Assembly (NCBI GenBank): GCA_905616395.1
Contig: CAJQSQ010000007.1
Coordinates: 57,577-121,576 of the forward strand
DNA length: 64,000 bases
From: an uncultured Candidatus Pelagibacter sp.
GTDB taxonomy: Bacteria > Pseudomonadota > Alphaproteobacteria > Pelagibacterales > Pelagibacteraceae
Direction of reading: 5' to 3'
The notes beneath the pieces were generated by a model. That model was not told the origin of the DNA, did not search any database, and saw only the letters and a list, made by a program, of their open reading frames with translations. The position numbers and the translations under genes were made by a program. Position 1 is the first letter of the stretch. Every line of letters starts with the position of its first letter. Below are positions 41,937 through 50,538 of this stretch, one piece after another.

Positions 41937-41979
41937 AAAAAAACGCCTCTCACACATAACGTTATGAGAAGCGTTTTTT
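41937..41979. terminator. Bidirectional intrinsic terminator between carD and the Lys-rich gene
   Basis: AAAACGC and TCTCA on one side pair with TGAGA and GCGTTTT on the other, with one mismatch. A T-run follows on the plus strand and an eight-T run on the minus strand. It ends carD (plus) and the 29-aa gene (minus), and is the clearest intrinsic terminator in the window. Confidence 0.85.
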
Positions 41980-41994
41980 GAAAAGTCTAAGATA

Positions 41995-42084
41995 CTATCT
42001 TTTTCTTTTCTTCGCTTTTTTAGCTTTTTTAGCTTTTTTCTTAGTTTTCTTTTTAGCTTTTTTAGCTTTTTTCTTTGTAGCCAT
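41995..42084 (-). CDS. Tiny Lys/Ala-rich basic protein (29 aa)
   Basis: The ORF has an ATG at 42084 and a TAG at 41997-41995. It encodes MATKKKAKKAKKKT, then more KKAKK repeats ending KRKR, so roughly 70% of residues are Lys or Arg, with only Ala, Thr and Met besides. It has its own signals: a GGGAG Shine-Dalgarno sequence (in AACAGGGAGCTAAAG) before the ATG, a dyad upstream, a TTGACA promoter and a strong terminator 16 bp downstream. This resembles the basic tail of histone H1-like proteins, so nucleic-acid binding is inferred. I know no named family. It is not a shadow of another gene, because the opposite strand is unannotated. Confidence 0.8.
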   Translation of the reverse strand: MATKKKAKKAKKKTKKKAKKAKKAKKRKR

Positions 42085-42099
42085 CTTTAGCTCCCTGTT

Positions 42100-42136
42100 T
42101 AAGTTAAACGAATCAAAGTGATTCGTTGTTAACTTA
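42100..42136 (-). promoter_or_regulatory. Long inverted repeat before the Lys-rich gene
   Basis: ACGAATCA-AAG-TGATTCGT is a perfect 8-bp dyad with a 3-base centre. It is flanked by TAAGTTAA and TTAACTTA, giving 16 bp of pairing with a 2-base bulge. It lies just before the Shine-Dalgarno sequence and overlaps the predicted transcription start, so it can be an operator or a 5' mRNA hairpin. On the plus strand it is followed by a T-rich tract and could also stop plus-strand transcription. Confidence 0.7.
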
Positions 42137-42165
42137 TTTTTATTTTTTTATACAAGTGATGTCAA
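42137..42165 (-). promoter_or_regulatory. Sigma-70-type promoter of the Lys-rich gene
   Basis: On the minus strand a perfect TTGACA (42165-42160), a 17-bp spacer, and TAAAAA (42142-42137) match a -35/-10 pair. The start would fall near 42130, inside the flanking arm of the dyad. Computed by eye only. Confidence 0.55.
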
Positions 42166-42280
42166 TTCATTAATTAATTAGTAAATTGCAAATTTATTTT
42201 TTAATAAAAAGTTTTTTTTAATCTTTTTGTTATGTAAAAAACATTAACGTTTATGCGACTTATAATGTCTTTTATAAAAA

Positions 42281-43987
42281 TTAATTAAAAAGTTTTTCTA
42301 ACTCGTTTTGATAAGTTTTTACAATTTTATATCTTTTTAATTTTAAAGTAGGTGTCATCATATTGTTTTCAATTGTAAATTGATTTTTAATTATGAAAAA
42401 TTTTTTTATTTTTTCTATTTTACTTAAATTTTTATTTATTTTTTCTATTTCTCTTTGAATTTCTTCATTCTTTATATTTTTATATTCTGAACTTAAAACA
42501 ATTAGACAAACTAGGTAAGGTTTATTATCGCCATAAACTAAACTTTGCTCTATGAAATTAGATTTATTTAAATCACTCTCTATTTTGATTGGAGAAATAT
42601 TATCTCCACCTGGGGTTATAATTATATCTTTTTTTCTATCTGTTATTTTTAAAAACTCACCATCGAACTCTCCTATGTCACCTGTAGATAACCATTCATT
42701 TTTTAAAACTTTATTTGTTTCTTCTTCATTATTCCAGTAACCCAACATAACGTTTTCTCCTTTAACCAGAATCTCCCCATCATTTGCAATTTTAACTAAA
42801 TTTCCCTTAAAAGGTTTGCCCACAGTTTCTATTCTAATTTCATTAATAGAATTACAGCTTACCACAGGAGATGTTTCTGTTAATCCATACCCCTGTAACG
42901 TTGGAAGACCAATTGCATTTAAAAAGTAACCTACTTCCTTATCTAGCGCTCCTCCTCCTGAAATAAATGCCTTTAAATTTCCACCAAATTGTTCTTTAAT
43001 CTTTTTTCTTACCAAAAGGTCACAAACAAAATTTATTAAACTTTCTATTAATGAAAATGGTTCTCTATTTAATTTTTTAGTTCCAAGTTTAATAGTTTGA
43101 TTAATTAAAAATTTTTTTATTCCTGTTACTTTACTAAAGTTAGTATTTATTTTTTGATGTAAATTTTGATAAAATCTAGGTACAGCTGTCATTATCTCTG
43201 GAGAACAATTCCCCATATTTTTTATAAGTTTTTCTATACTTTCGGCATAAAATATCTGTGCTCCAACAACTATTTGGACAAATTGGACTGTATGCTCGTA
43301 TGAATGAGAAAGGGGTAACCATGTCAAAAATTTAGGTTTTTTTGAAATAAACTCTTTTAATAAACCAAGCGCTCCCTCACAATTATTTAAAATTCCACCA
43401 TGGCTTAATATAACTCCTTTTGGATTTCCTTGGGTGCCAGATGTATAAATTATACAAGCAACATCTTTTCTTTTAATTTTTACTTCAGAAAAATTTATCA
43501 AACTAAAATTTTTATTTGCAAAGATTTGATTAATATTTACATGAAGCTCTTGATTAAATTCTTCAATTACATCGAAAAAAATTATTTTTTTTATAAATTT
43601 TTTTTTAGGTATTATGTTTTTTACTTTTAAATACTGTATCTTATCAGAGATGATTAAAACAGTCGGCGAGCAATCATCAATTATATACTCGTAGTCTCTT
43701 TCTGTATAAGTTGTGTAAGCTGGAACTGTTATTCCTCCTGAAAGCATAATAGATAAATCTGATATCATCCATTCAGGTCTATTTTCTGATATTAGCAAGC
43801 ATCTATCACCTTTTTTTATATATTTTGATATTTCTTCAGAAAGTTTAATGATATTCGAATACACGTCCTCCCAAGAATATTTGTTTTCAACTTCTTTCAA
43901 GGACTGTAAAAACACACTTGTTTTATCTTGTGTTTGGTATTGATTATAAAATAGTTCTAATAAATTATTAACTTTGTTTATTTCCAT
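42281..43987 (-). CDS. Long-chain acyl-CoA ligase (AMP-forming)
   Basis: The 568-aa protein belongs to the ANL superfamily and activates a carboxylic acid to acyl-AMP and acyl-CoA. The P-loop-like YTSGTQGNPKGVILSHGG lies near residue 180, GYGLTETSP near 365, and the C-terminal hinge TGDIGEFDGEFLKITDRKKDI near 440, with the catalytic Lys region at the end (MTPTLKLKR). The closest subgroup is FAA1-type long-chain fatty-acid ligases. It stands alone, followed by the tRNA-Leu gene upstream. Confidence 0.9.
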   Translation of the reverse strand: MEINKVNNLLELFYNQYQTQDKTSVFLQSLKEVENKYSWEDVYSNIIKLSEEISKYIKKGDRCLLISENRPEWMISDLSIMLSGGITVPAYTTYTERDYEYIIDDCSPTVLIISDKIQYLKVKNIIPKKKFIKKIIFFDVIEEFNQELHVNINQIFANKNFSLINFSEVKIKRKDVACIIYTSGTQGNPKGVILSHGGILNNCEGALGLLKEFISKKPKFLTWLPLSHSYEHTVQFVQIVVGAQIFYAESIEKLIKNMGNCSPEIMTAVPRFYQNLHQKINTNFSKVTGIKKFLINQTIKLGTKKLNREPFSLIESLINFVCDLLVRKKIKEQFGGNLKAFISGGGALDKEVGYFLNAIGLPTLQGYGLTETSPVVSCNSINEIRIETVGKPFKGNLVKIANDGEILVKGENVMLGYWNNEEETNKVLKNEWLSTGDIGEFDGEFLKITDRKKDIIITPGGDNISPIKIESDLNKSNFIEQSLVYGDNKPYLVCLIVLSSEYKNIKNEEIQREIEKINKNLSKIEKIKKFFIIKNQFTIENNMMTPTLKLKRYKIVKTYQNELEKLFN

Positions 43988-43994
43988 AATATAT

Positions 43995-44079
43995 TGGTGG
44001 GCGAAGAGAGAATCGAACTCTCACTTCTTGCGAAACACGATTTTGAGTCGTGCGCGTCTACCAGTTCCGCCACTCGCCC
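43995..44079 (-). tRNA. tRNA-Leu (anticodon CAA)
   Basis: On the minus strand GGGCGAG pairs with TTCGCCC. A long variable arm is present, and the anticodon loop CTCAAAA gives CAA (Leu UUG). A CCA tail is encoded. Class II variable arm as expected for Leu. Confidence 0.95.
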
Positions 44080-44147
44080 TTTGTTTTCCTTATTATAACT
44101 ATAAAATTAAATAGTATAAGAACATAATTTATATTAAAAACAAAAAA

Positions 44148-44744
44148 ATGCTTAATGAATTATATCAAAAAACTTTAAAACTTGCTGCACATAAGAGATC
44201 AAATACTTATCTTGCAATTTTATCTTTTACTGAAAGTTCTTTTTTTCCAATCCCACCTGACGTTATGATTGCTCCGATGGTTATTGCAAAAAAAAATGGT
44301 TATTTAAAAATTTTTTTAATTGCTACTTTATTTTCTTCACTTGGAGGTATCCTTGGGTATTTCATTGGATCTTATTTTTTTGATCTTGGAATGGTTGTGG
44401 TAGAGTTTTATAATTATGAAGAAAAGGTAATTAATCTTAAAAATAGCTTATCTGAAGGAAGTGGTCTTTATGTGTGGCTTGCTACTTTATTTCTTGCTGG
44501 ATTTACACCTTTGCCCTTTAAAGTGTTCACAATAACTAGTGGCATGATTGGTTTTAATTTGCCTATATTTTTCATTATTTGTCTATTTTCTAGAGGGTTA
44601 AGATTTTTTATCGTGTCATACTTGTCCTATAAATTTGGTGATATTTTTAGCAAATTTATGAAAACTGATGCTGCAAAATGGTTTACAATTTTGGGTATTA
44701 TAATTGTATTAATTTTTGTCCTAATATATTTTATAATTAAATAA
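44148..44744 (+). CDS. DedA/YqaA-family membrane protein
   Basis: The 198-aa protein has four to five hydrophobic segments and the family motif FTESSFFPIPPDVMIAP near residues 27-43, with the acid-x-P pattern, and GFTPLPFKVFTITSG in the second half. DedA/VTT proteins take part in membrane-lipid flipping, cell-envelope homeostasis and drug tolerance; YqaA is the nearest E. coli subgroup. It is followed after 7 bp by dsbB. Confidence 0.87.
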   Translation: MLNELYQKTLKLAAHKRSNTYLAILSFTESSFFPIPPDVMIAPMVIAKKNGYLKIFLIATLFSSLGGILGYFIGSYFFDLGMVVVEFYNYEEKVINLKNSLSEGSGLYVWLATLFLAGFTPLPFKVFTITSGMIGFNLPIFFIICLFSRGLRFFIVSYLSYKFGDIFSKFMKTDAAKWFTILGIIIVLIFVLIYFIIK

Positions 44745-44751
44745 CACGAAT

Positions 44752-45231
44752 ATGACTAACCGAAAAATTACACTTCATCTTATATTATTATTCAGTGTTT
44801 TTGCTGTATCAGCAGCCTATTTTATTGAATATATTTTGGGTCACCAACCTTGTAATCTTTGCTTAATTGAAAGAATACCCTATATCATTTCAATAATTTT
44901 AATTTTACTTATTATTTTTATTCAAAAGTTTGAAAGATTTTTTTTAGTAATTTTAAGTATTACATTCATTATAGCATTCATTATATCTTTTTATCATTTT
45001 GGGATAGAGCAAGGTTTCATAAAGGAATCTTTAGTTTGTGACCTAAATTCCAATAACACTGATTTAACTAAAGAAGCGCTCTTAAATCAGTTAAAAGAAG
45101 TCACAGTTAGCTGTAAAGATGCAACTTTTAAAATTTTGGGACTATCTCTTGCCACAATTAATATTTTTATCTCTTTAATAATTGTAACTATAACTATAAA
45201 ACTTTTTTTAACTTATGAAAAAAACAAATAA
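44752..45231 (+). CDS. dsbB: Disulfide bond formation protein B
   Basis: DsbB reoxidises DsbA using quinone. The 159-aa protein has four membrane segments, the first periplasmic CxxC in HQPCNLCLIER near residue 35, and a second pair (SLVCDLN near 96 and VSCKDA near 119) with the characteristic spacing. Normal length. It overlaps coq7 by 17 bp, linking it to ubiquinone synthesis, the electron acceptor. No dsbA is visible here. Confidence 0.93.
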   Translation: MTNRKITLHLILLFSVFAVSAAYFIEYILGHQPCNLCLIERIPYIISIILILLIIFIQKFERFFLVILSITFIIAFIISFYHFGIEQGFIKESLVCDLNSNNTDLTKEALLNQLKEVTVSCKDATFKILGLSLATINIFISLIIVTITIKLFLTYEKNK

Positions 45232-45748
45232 AGAAAAAGTAAAAGAATTTATTCGAGTTGATCACGCAGGTGAACGGGGTGCAGTAAAAATTTATGAAGG
45301 TCAATTACTGGCTCTAAATACATTTGTTAAAGATGAAAATTTAAAAAAGAAAATTGAAGAAATGAAAATTCACGAAGAAGAGCACTGTGAGTACTTTGAA
45401 AATGAAATTAAAAAAAGAAATATAAAACCAACAAAACTCTTACCTTTGTGGGATTTACTTGGTGTCGGGCTTGGTTTTGGTTCAACAATCTTGGGAAAGA
45501 AAGCTGCCATGTTATGCACTGCTTCGGTAGAAGAAGTAATTGATGAACACTACCTAAATCAAATTAATGCATTAGGAAATGATGAAAAAAAATTAAAAGA
45601 AAAAATAATTAAGTTTAGAGAAGATGAACTACATCATAAAGATATAGCCTATAAAGAAGGTGCAACTAAAAAAGGAATGTATTCTATTTTAGATAAATTA
45701 ATTAAAACTGGATCAAAAATTGCTATTAATATTTCTGAAAAAATATAA
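45215..45748 (+). CDS. coq7: Demethoxyubiquinone hydroxylase (Coq7)
   Basis: Coq7 hydroxylates the C6 position in ubiquinone synthesis. The di-iron carboxylate motifs are DHAGERGAVKIYEGQL, MKIHEEEHCEYF, VEEVIDEHY and EDELHHKDIAY, supplying the four Glu and two His ligands. The 177-aa length fits the alphaproteobacterial enzyme, which replaces UbiF. It abuts the convergent HNH gene. Confidence 0.96.
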   Translation: MKKTNKEKVKEFIRVDHAGERGAVKIYEGQLLALNTFVKDENLKKKIEEMKIHEEEHCEYFENEIKKRNIKPTKLLPLWDLLGVGLGFGSTILGKKAAMLCTASVEEVIDEHYLNQINALGNDEKKLKEKIIKFREDELHHKDIAYKEGATKKGMYSILDKLIKTGSKIAINISEKI

Positions 45749-46315
45749 TTAAGCTTCTAACTCAACATCCCAATACAAATAATCCATCCAGCTCTTGTGT
45801 AGGAAATTCGGTGGGAAATTTTTACCATTTTTGTGTAGGTCTTCTGTAGATGGTTGATATGGCTCCTGATTTAAGCTCATATCCAAATTTTTCAATAACC
45901 TTCCACCTTTTTTTACATTGCATGAAGAGCAAGCGGTTATAACATTATCCCAATTGGTTTGCCCTCCTTTAGATCTTGGAAGTAGATGGTCAAAAGTAAG
46001 CTCTTCACCACCTCCACAGTATTGACAGGAAAATTTATCTCTTAAAAAAACGTTAAATCTAGTGAAACTAGGGTTGGACTGTGGTTTTATAAAACTTTTT
46101 AATGCAATAACACTTGGCAATCTCATATTAAATGATGGGCTTCTAATAACTCTGTCATAATTGCTAACTATGACAACTCTATCTAAAAAAACAGATTTTA
46201 TAGAATCTTGCCAGTTCCATAAAGACAATGGATAATAACTTAAAGGTCTATAATCTGCATTTAAGACTAATGCAGGACATTTCTCTAAAGACAAATTTTG
46301 ATCATTAAAAATCAT
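45749..46315 (-). CDS. HNH endonuclease
   Basis: The 188-aa product has an HNH domain: CQYCGGG, then LTFDHLLPRSKGGQTNWDN (the HNH acid/His core), then ACSSCNVKKGGR, giving the paired CxxC zinc ligands and the catalytic His. The N-terminal part (LNADYRPLSYYPLSLWNW) is a conserved domain of this subgroup. The role is unknown; repair, rather than restriction, is plausible as no methylase is nearby. Confidence 0.9.
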   Translation of the reverse strand: MIFNDQNLSLEKCPALVLNADYRPLSYYPLSLWNWQDSIKSVFLDRVVIVSNYDRVIRSPSFNMRLPSVIALKSFIKPQSNPSFTRFNVFLRDKFSCQYCGGGEELTFDHLLPRSKGGQTNWDNVITACSSCNVKKGGRLLKNLDMSLNQEPYQPSTEDLHKNGKNFPPNFLHKSWMDYLYWDVELEA

Positions 46316-46366
46316 TATAAAAAATTCTAACTGAAAAAAATTAATTTATCAATAAATAGAATTTAA

Positions 46367-47023
46367 TTATATTTGAAAATTATTTTTAATATAATTTAAA
46401 GCTACACTTGAGGCTTCAACAGGAATATGATGTTCGCAGTTCTCTATCATTTTAGTTTCAACTTCAATATTATTTCTAATTAAGAAATCTTTTGCCTCTA
46501 ATAAAAATGTCGGTGACACAACTGCGTCTTTATCTCCATGTATCAAGAGCATTTTAGTAGAAGAAGATTTTCTTTTGCTAAGATCATCTTGATTTATTAT
46601 TTTACCAGAAAAACCAACAACACAATTATAATTTTGGTTGCTGGTTAAACCTAAATTAATAGACATCATACATCCTTGACTAAATCCTGATAAGCAAATT
46701 TGAGAATTGTTAAGATTATACTCACTTTTAACTTCTTCAATATATTTTTGAAGTTTAATTTCTGCTTTTTTAGATTCTTCTAGAATATAACTTGGATCAT
46801 CTTTAGTTAAATCAAACCATTGAAAACCTGCTGGATTAATTTTACATTCTTCATGACCATCTGGGCATAAAAAAACAGTATTAGGTAGAAATCTTTTCCA
46901 ATTTAAGGTCAGCATACTTATATCTTTTCCATCACCACCATAGCCATGCAGTAAAATAATAGCATTATTAATTGGTATATCTTTTTCTGGCTTAATAATT
47001 GTAGTTGATAGACAAAGTGTCAT
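46367..47023 (-). CDS. Phospholipase/carboxylesterase family hydrolase
   Basis: The 218-aa alpha/beta hydrolase has ILLHGYGGDGKD near residue 23, the nucleophile elbow LSGFSQGCMMS near 112, the acid in HGDKDAVVSP and a catalytic-His stretch CEHHIP near the end. This is the pattern of cytosolic carboxylesterases of the APT1/phospholipase group. There is no signal peptide. It may be cotranscribed with the HNH gene downstream (51-bp gap). Confidence 0.88.
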   Translation of the reverse strand: MTLCLSTTIIKPEKDIPINNAIILLHGYGGDGKDISMLTLNWKRFLPNTVFLCPDGHEECKINPAGFQWFDLTKDDPSYILEESKKAEIKLQKYIEEVKSEYNLNNSQICLSGFSQGCMMSINLGLTSNQNYNCVVGFSGKIINQDDLSKRKSSSTKMLLIHGDKDAVVSPTFLLEAKDFLIRNNIEVETKMIENCEHHIPVEASSVALNYIKNNFQI

Positions 47024-47074
47024 AGATGTTTTTATTATGTTTTTTTAATCAGAAACTATTCTACAATAGTTTAT

Positions 47075-47278
47075 ATGATAACAGGAACATTAGTTAAAAT
47101 TTTAGGTATTGTACTTTTAATAGTCGTAGCAGTTGTCTTGATCTTAGGTATAGGAACCTTATTCAAGGGTGGTGAAACTAGCAAAAAACATTCAAACAAA
47201 TTAATGCAGTACAGAGTACTTTTTCAATTTATAGCCATAATTGTTTTGGTTTGTTTTGCTTATTTTTTTAAAAATTAA
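47075..47278 (+). CDS. HIG1-domain twin-transmembrane protein
   Basis: The 67-aa product has two membrane helices (about residues 5-29 and 49-64) joined by a loop with GGETSKKHSNKLMQYRVLFQ, which matches the HIG1_N signature (loop with a Q-x-x-R-x-x-x-Q-type motif). In mitochondria HIG1 proteins associate with cytochrome oxidase and supercomplexes; the bacterial role is inferred. Its stop shares TTAA with the convergent tlpA-like gene. Confidence 0.8.
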   Translation: MITGTLVKILGIVLLIVVAVVLILGIGTLFKGGETSKKHSNKLMQYRVLFQFIAIIVLVCFAYFFKN

Positions 47279-47790
47279 TTGTATTGTTTTAGCCAATTAA
47301 TAAACTCTAAATTATTAAAATCAATAGATCCCATAATACGACCAAACTCTTCACCTTTTTTATTAAATAAAATAGTTGTGGGAACCCCTCTTAAAGAAAA
47401 TTTTTTAGCCAGAGTAATTGGTGCATCAAAATATATTTCTAGATTTTGAATACCTAGTTCTTTGAAAAAAGAATCTGATTTAGATAAATTTTCCTGACCA
47501 ATATTAATAGGAAAAATTTTTAAATTATCAAAATTACTATTTGATTGTAAGTCATCTAGGGATGGCATCTCCTCTCTGCAGGGAGCGCACCAAGTAGCCC
47601 AAAAATTTAATATTAACAATTTTCCCCTAAAATCATCTAAATTTACATCGTAATTGTTTGAATCCTTAAAAACTACTTCCTCATATATTTTTGGATTTTT
47701 TGATAAAACTAAATTTTTTAAATTAGGTTTTTCTAGAGCATAACTAGTGTTGCTAGTTATTAGGTAGATAAATATTAATAATAATTTCAT
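47275..47790 (-). CDS. TlpA/ResA-type thioredoxin
   Basis: The 171-aa product starts with a signal peptide (MKLLLIFIYLITSNTSYALE) and has a thioredoxin fold with FWATWCAPCREEMPSL (CxxC near residue 72) and the cis-Pro segment RGVPTTILFNKKG. TlpA-like proteins reduce periplasmic Cys, often for cytochrome c or oxidase maturation. It starts 24 bp from divergent argH, a spacing conserved in alphaproteobacteria. Confidence 0.92.
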   Translation of the reverse strand: MKLLLIFIYLITSNTSYALEKPNLKNLVLSKNPKIYEEVVFKDSNNYDVNLDDFRGKLLILNFWATWCAPCREEMPSLDDLQSNSNFDNLKIFPINIGQENLSKSDSFFKELGIQNLEIYFDAPITLAKKFSLRGVPTTILFNKKGEEFGRIMGSIDFNNLEFINWLKQYN

Positions 47791-47814
47791 ACTAAATATG
47801 TATAATTAATTATC

Positions 47815-49203
47815 ATGGTAAAAAATAAAAACAATATGGCAATATGGGGATCGAGAATAAAAAAAGATGCCTCGACCTTGTTTCAAAAAGTTGGTAATTC
47901 AATAGATATTGATAAAAAGCTTTTTCAAGAAGATATTTTAGGATCAATTGTACATGTTGAGATGTTATTTAGACAAAAAATTATTTCTTTTAAAATTAAG
48001 AATAAAATAATTTTCGGACTTAATAAAATTGAGAAAGAAATTTTAAAAAATAAATTTGAATATAATAGAAAGTATGAAGATATTCATATGAATATTGAAA
48101 AAAGATTATTTCAAATTATAGGGGAAGAGGCCGGATATGTACACACAGCTAGATCTAGAAATGATCAGGTAATTACTGATTTTAAAATGTGGACAACTTC
48201 AGCAACTAAAGAAATTAATAAAAATCTAGATAATATTATTAAGACCATTCTCAAAATTTCAGAAAAAAATATTGAAACCATAATGCCTGGATTTACTCAT
48301 TTAAAAAATGCACAAGCAGTATCTTTTGCTCATTATTTAATGTCTTATGTGGAAATGTTTAATAGGGACAAAAAAAGATTTACCTATAATCTAGAAAGTT
48401 TATCAGAAAGTCCGCTGGGTGTTGCCGCCTTAACAGGCACTTCTTTTAATATTGATAGAAATTTTACTTCAAAAAAACTAGGATTTAAAAGACCAACAAA
48501 TAATTCAATTGATACTGTTGCAGATAGAGATTTTGTTTTGGATTTTTTATATAGTGCTTCTGTTTGTTCGATGCATATTTCAAGAATTGCTGAAGAGCTT
48601 ATTATTTGGAACTCTGATGGCTTCAACTTAATTACACTTTCAGACAAAGTAGTAACTGGTTCTTCAATAATGCCTCAAAAGAAAAATCCTGATTTATTAG
48701 AATATTTAAGAGGGAAAACTGGAATGGTTTATGGAAATTTATTTTCAATGCTGACAATTCTTAAAGGACTTCCCATATCTTATTTTAAAGATCTTCAAGA
48801 TGACAAGGAAATACTCTTCAAGTCTAATGAAATCCTTAATAATAGTATTGCTATTCTTACTGAAGTTTTAAAAAACCTAAAACCTAATAAACAACAAATG
48901 TTGGATCTTGCTAACTCAGGCTATATTACAGCTACTGACTTAGCTGACTATCTTGTTAAAAATCACTCAATGCCATTTAGAAAAGCATACCAAACTACCG
49001 CTTCTATTGTAAATTATGCAGAAAAGAAAAAGAAAAAATTGAATGAATTAAATATTGATGAGCTAAAGAAAATTGAACCAAAGCTTACAATTGAAGTTTT
49101 AAAGATATTTAATGTAAAAAACTCTGTAAACTCTAAAAAATCTTACGGTGGAACATCTTTTGATAATATTAAAAAAATGATAATGAAATATAAAAAAGCT
49201 TAA
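47815..49203 (+). CDS. argH: Argininosuccinate lyase
   Basis: ArgH cleaves argininosuccinate to arginine and fumarate. The signature GSSIMPQKKNPD near residue 280 includes the catalytic Ser region, and HTARSRNDQV near residue 100 and TGTSFNIDR near 204 match the fumarase/aspartase superfamily. The 462-aa length is standard. The start could be seven codons later (MAIWGSRIKK at 47836), which resembles the usual N-terminus better; I kept the longer form. It is followed after 1 bp by the lipoprotein gene. Confidence 0.96.
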   Translation: MVKNKNNMAIWGSRIKKDASTLFQKVGNSIDIDKKLFQEDILGSIVHVEMLFRQKIISFKIKNKIIFGLNKIEKEILKNKFEYNRKYEDIHMNIEKRLFQIIGEEAGYVHTARSRNDQVITDFKMWTTSATKEINKNLDNIIKTILKISEKNIETIMPGFTHLKNAQAVSFAHYLMSYVEMFNRDKKRFTYNLESLSESPLGVAALTGTSFNIDRNFTSKKLGFKRPTNNSIDTVADRDFVLDFLYSASVCSMHISRIAEELIIWNSDGFNLITLSDKVVTGSSIMPQKKNPDLLEYLRGKTGMVYGNLFSMLTILKGLPISYFKDLQDDKEILFKSNEILNNSIAILTEVLKNLKPNKQQMLDLANSGYITATDLADYLVKNHSMPFRKAYQTTASIVNYAEKKKKKLNELNIDELKKIEPKLTIEVLKIFNVKNSVNSKKSYGGTSFDNIKKMIMKYKKA

Positions 49204-49204
49204 A

Positions 49205-49324
49205 ATGATAAAAAAATTAATTTTAATTTCTATATTTTGTTCTTTCTTATTTTCATGTGGGAAAAAAGGAGATCCTCAATATGACGGTAATGAAATGATT
49301 TTCCCTAAGTCAGTAGATAGATGA
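49205..49324 (+). CDS. LptM-like small lipoprotein
   Basis: A 39-aa ORF starts 1 bp after argH and ends in an ATGA overlap with lysA. It reads MIKKLILISIFCSFLFS, then CGKKGDPQYDGNEM and an end at SVDR. The lipobox is LFSC with the Cys at residue 18, followed by CGKKGD, close to the CGxKGP start of LptM (YifL), the small outer-membrane lipoprotein that sits beside lysA/dapF genes and helps LptD maturation. Too short for ordinary gene finders. Function by analogy only. Confidence 0.78.
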   Translation: MIKKLILISIFCSFLFSCGKKGDPQYDGNEMIFPKSVDR

Positions 49325-50535
49325 AATATATAGATAAAAACTTAACAATTGAAAAAGTTAAAGTCCAAAAAATAGCAAAAAAGTTTGGCACCCCAACTTA
49401 TTGCTATTCACACAAACAACTTACAGAAAACATAAAAAACTTTAAAAAAAATTTTAGCTCTTTTTCTCCATTAATCTGTTTTGCTGTTAAATCTAATACC
49501 AATGTGAACCTGATAAGAGAAATTAGAAAATTAGGCTTAGGTGCTGATGTTGTTTCAATGGGAGAGCTAATGATGGCTCTAAAAGCAGGTATAGACCCAA
49601 AAAAAATTGTTTTTTCAGGTGTGGGTAAAACTTCAACTGAAATAAGTTATGCAATAGATAAAAAAATTCTATTAATAAATGCTGAGTCTAAAAGTGAAAT
49701 TATTGAAATTGAAAAAATTGCAAAACTAAAAAAAAAAATAGTTAATATAGGCATTAGACTTAACCCCAATACTGATGCCAAGACATTAAAACAAATTTCA
49801 ACTGGAAAAAAAGAAAATAAATTTGGTGTAGATGAAAAAACTTTTTTTGAATTGGCAAATTTTACAAATTATTCAAAAAATATTAATCTTAAATGCTTAA
49901 GTGTTCATATTGGCAGTCAAATTTTAGATCACAAACCATACGAAAAAATGCTCAATGTGGTAAATAAAATAATAAAAAAAAGTGGTCATACCTTTGAATT
50001 TATTGATCTAGGTGGGGGTATGGGTATTTCTTATGAAAAAAATAGTAAAAAACTAAACTATCAAAAATATAACATTGCTATACAAAAATTTTTAAAGGGT
50101 CAAAAAGCAAAAATAATATTTGAACCTGGGCGATCTATAGTTGGTAATATTGGATTTTTAATTTCTAAAGTTGTTTACATAAAAGAAAATATTAAAAAAG
50201 ACTTTATTATATTAGATGCTGCAATGAATGATCTTATGAGACCAGCATTATATGGTGCAAATCACCAAACTATGCCTGTGATAAAAAGTAATAATATTTC
50301 AAAAAAGACTTATGAATTTGTTGGACCAATTTGCGAAAGTACTGACAAATTCACAACTATAAAAGGTTTTCAGAAATTAAAGGAAAAAGATCTCGTAGTA
50401 ATGTGTGATGTTGGGGCGTATGGAATGTCACTAAGCTCAAATTATAACTTAAGACCAAAACCTCCAGAATTAATAATTAAAGGGTCTAAGATTAATATTA
50501 TTAAGAAAAGACAAAAACTAAAAGATTTGATTTAG
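49321..50535 (+). CDS. lysA: Diaminopimelate decarboxylase
   Basis: LysA decarboxylates meso-DAP to lysine with PLP. The Lys Schiff-base region CFAVKSNTN near residue 58, HIGSQI near 198, DLGGGMGISY near 231, EPGRSIVGNIG near 267 and the C-terminal CESTDKF and DVGAYGMSL motifs are present. The 404-aa length is normal. Its ATG overlaps the stop of the lipoprotein ORF. Confidence 0.96.
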   Translation: MKYIDKNLTIEKVKVQKIAKKFGTPTYCYSHKQLTENIKNFKKNFSSFSPLICFAVKSNTNVNLIREIRKLGLGADVVSMGELMMALKAGIDPKKIVFSGVGKTSTEISYAIDKKILLINAESKSEIIEIEKIAKLKKKIVNIGIRLNPNTDAKTLKQISTGKKENKFGVDEKTFFELANFTNYSKNINLKCLSVHIGSQILDHKPYEKMLNVVNKIIKKSGHTFEFIDLGGGMGISYEKNSKKLNYQKYNIAIQKFLKGQKAKIIFEPGRSIVGNIGFLISKVVYIKENIKKDFIILDAAMNDLMRPALYGANHQTMPVIKSNNISKKTYEFVGPICESTDKFTTIKGFQKLKEKDLVVMCDVGAYGMSLSSNYNLRPKPPELIIKGSKINIIKKRQKLKDLI

Positions 50536-50538
50536 TTT

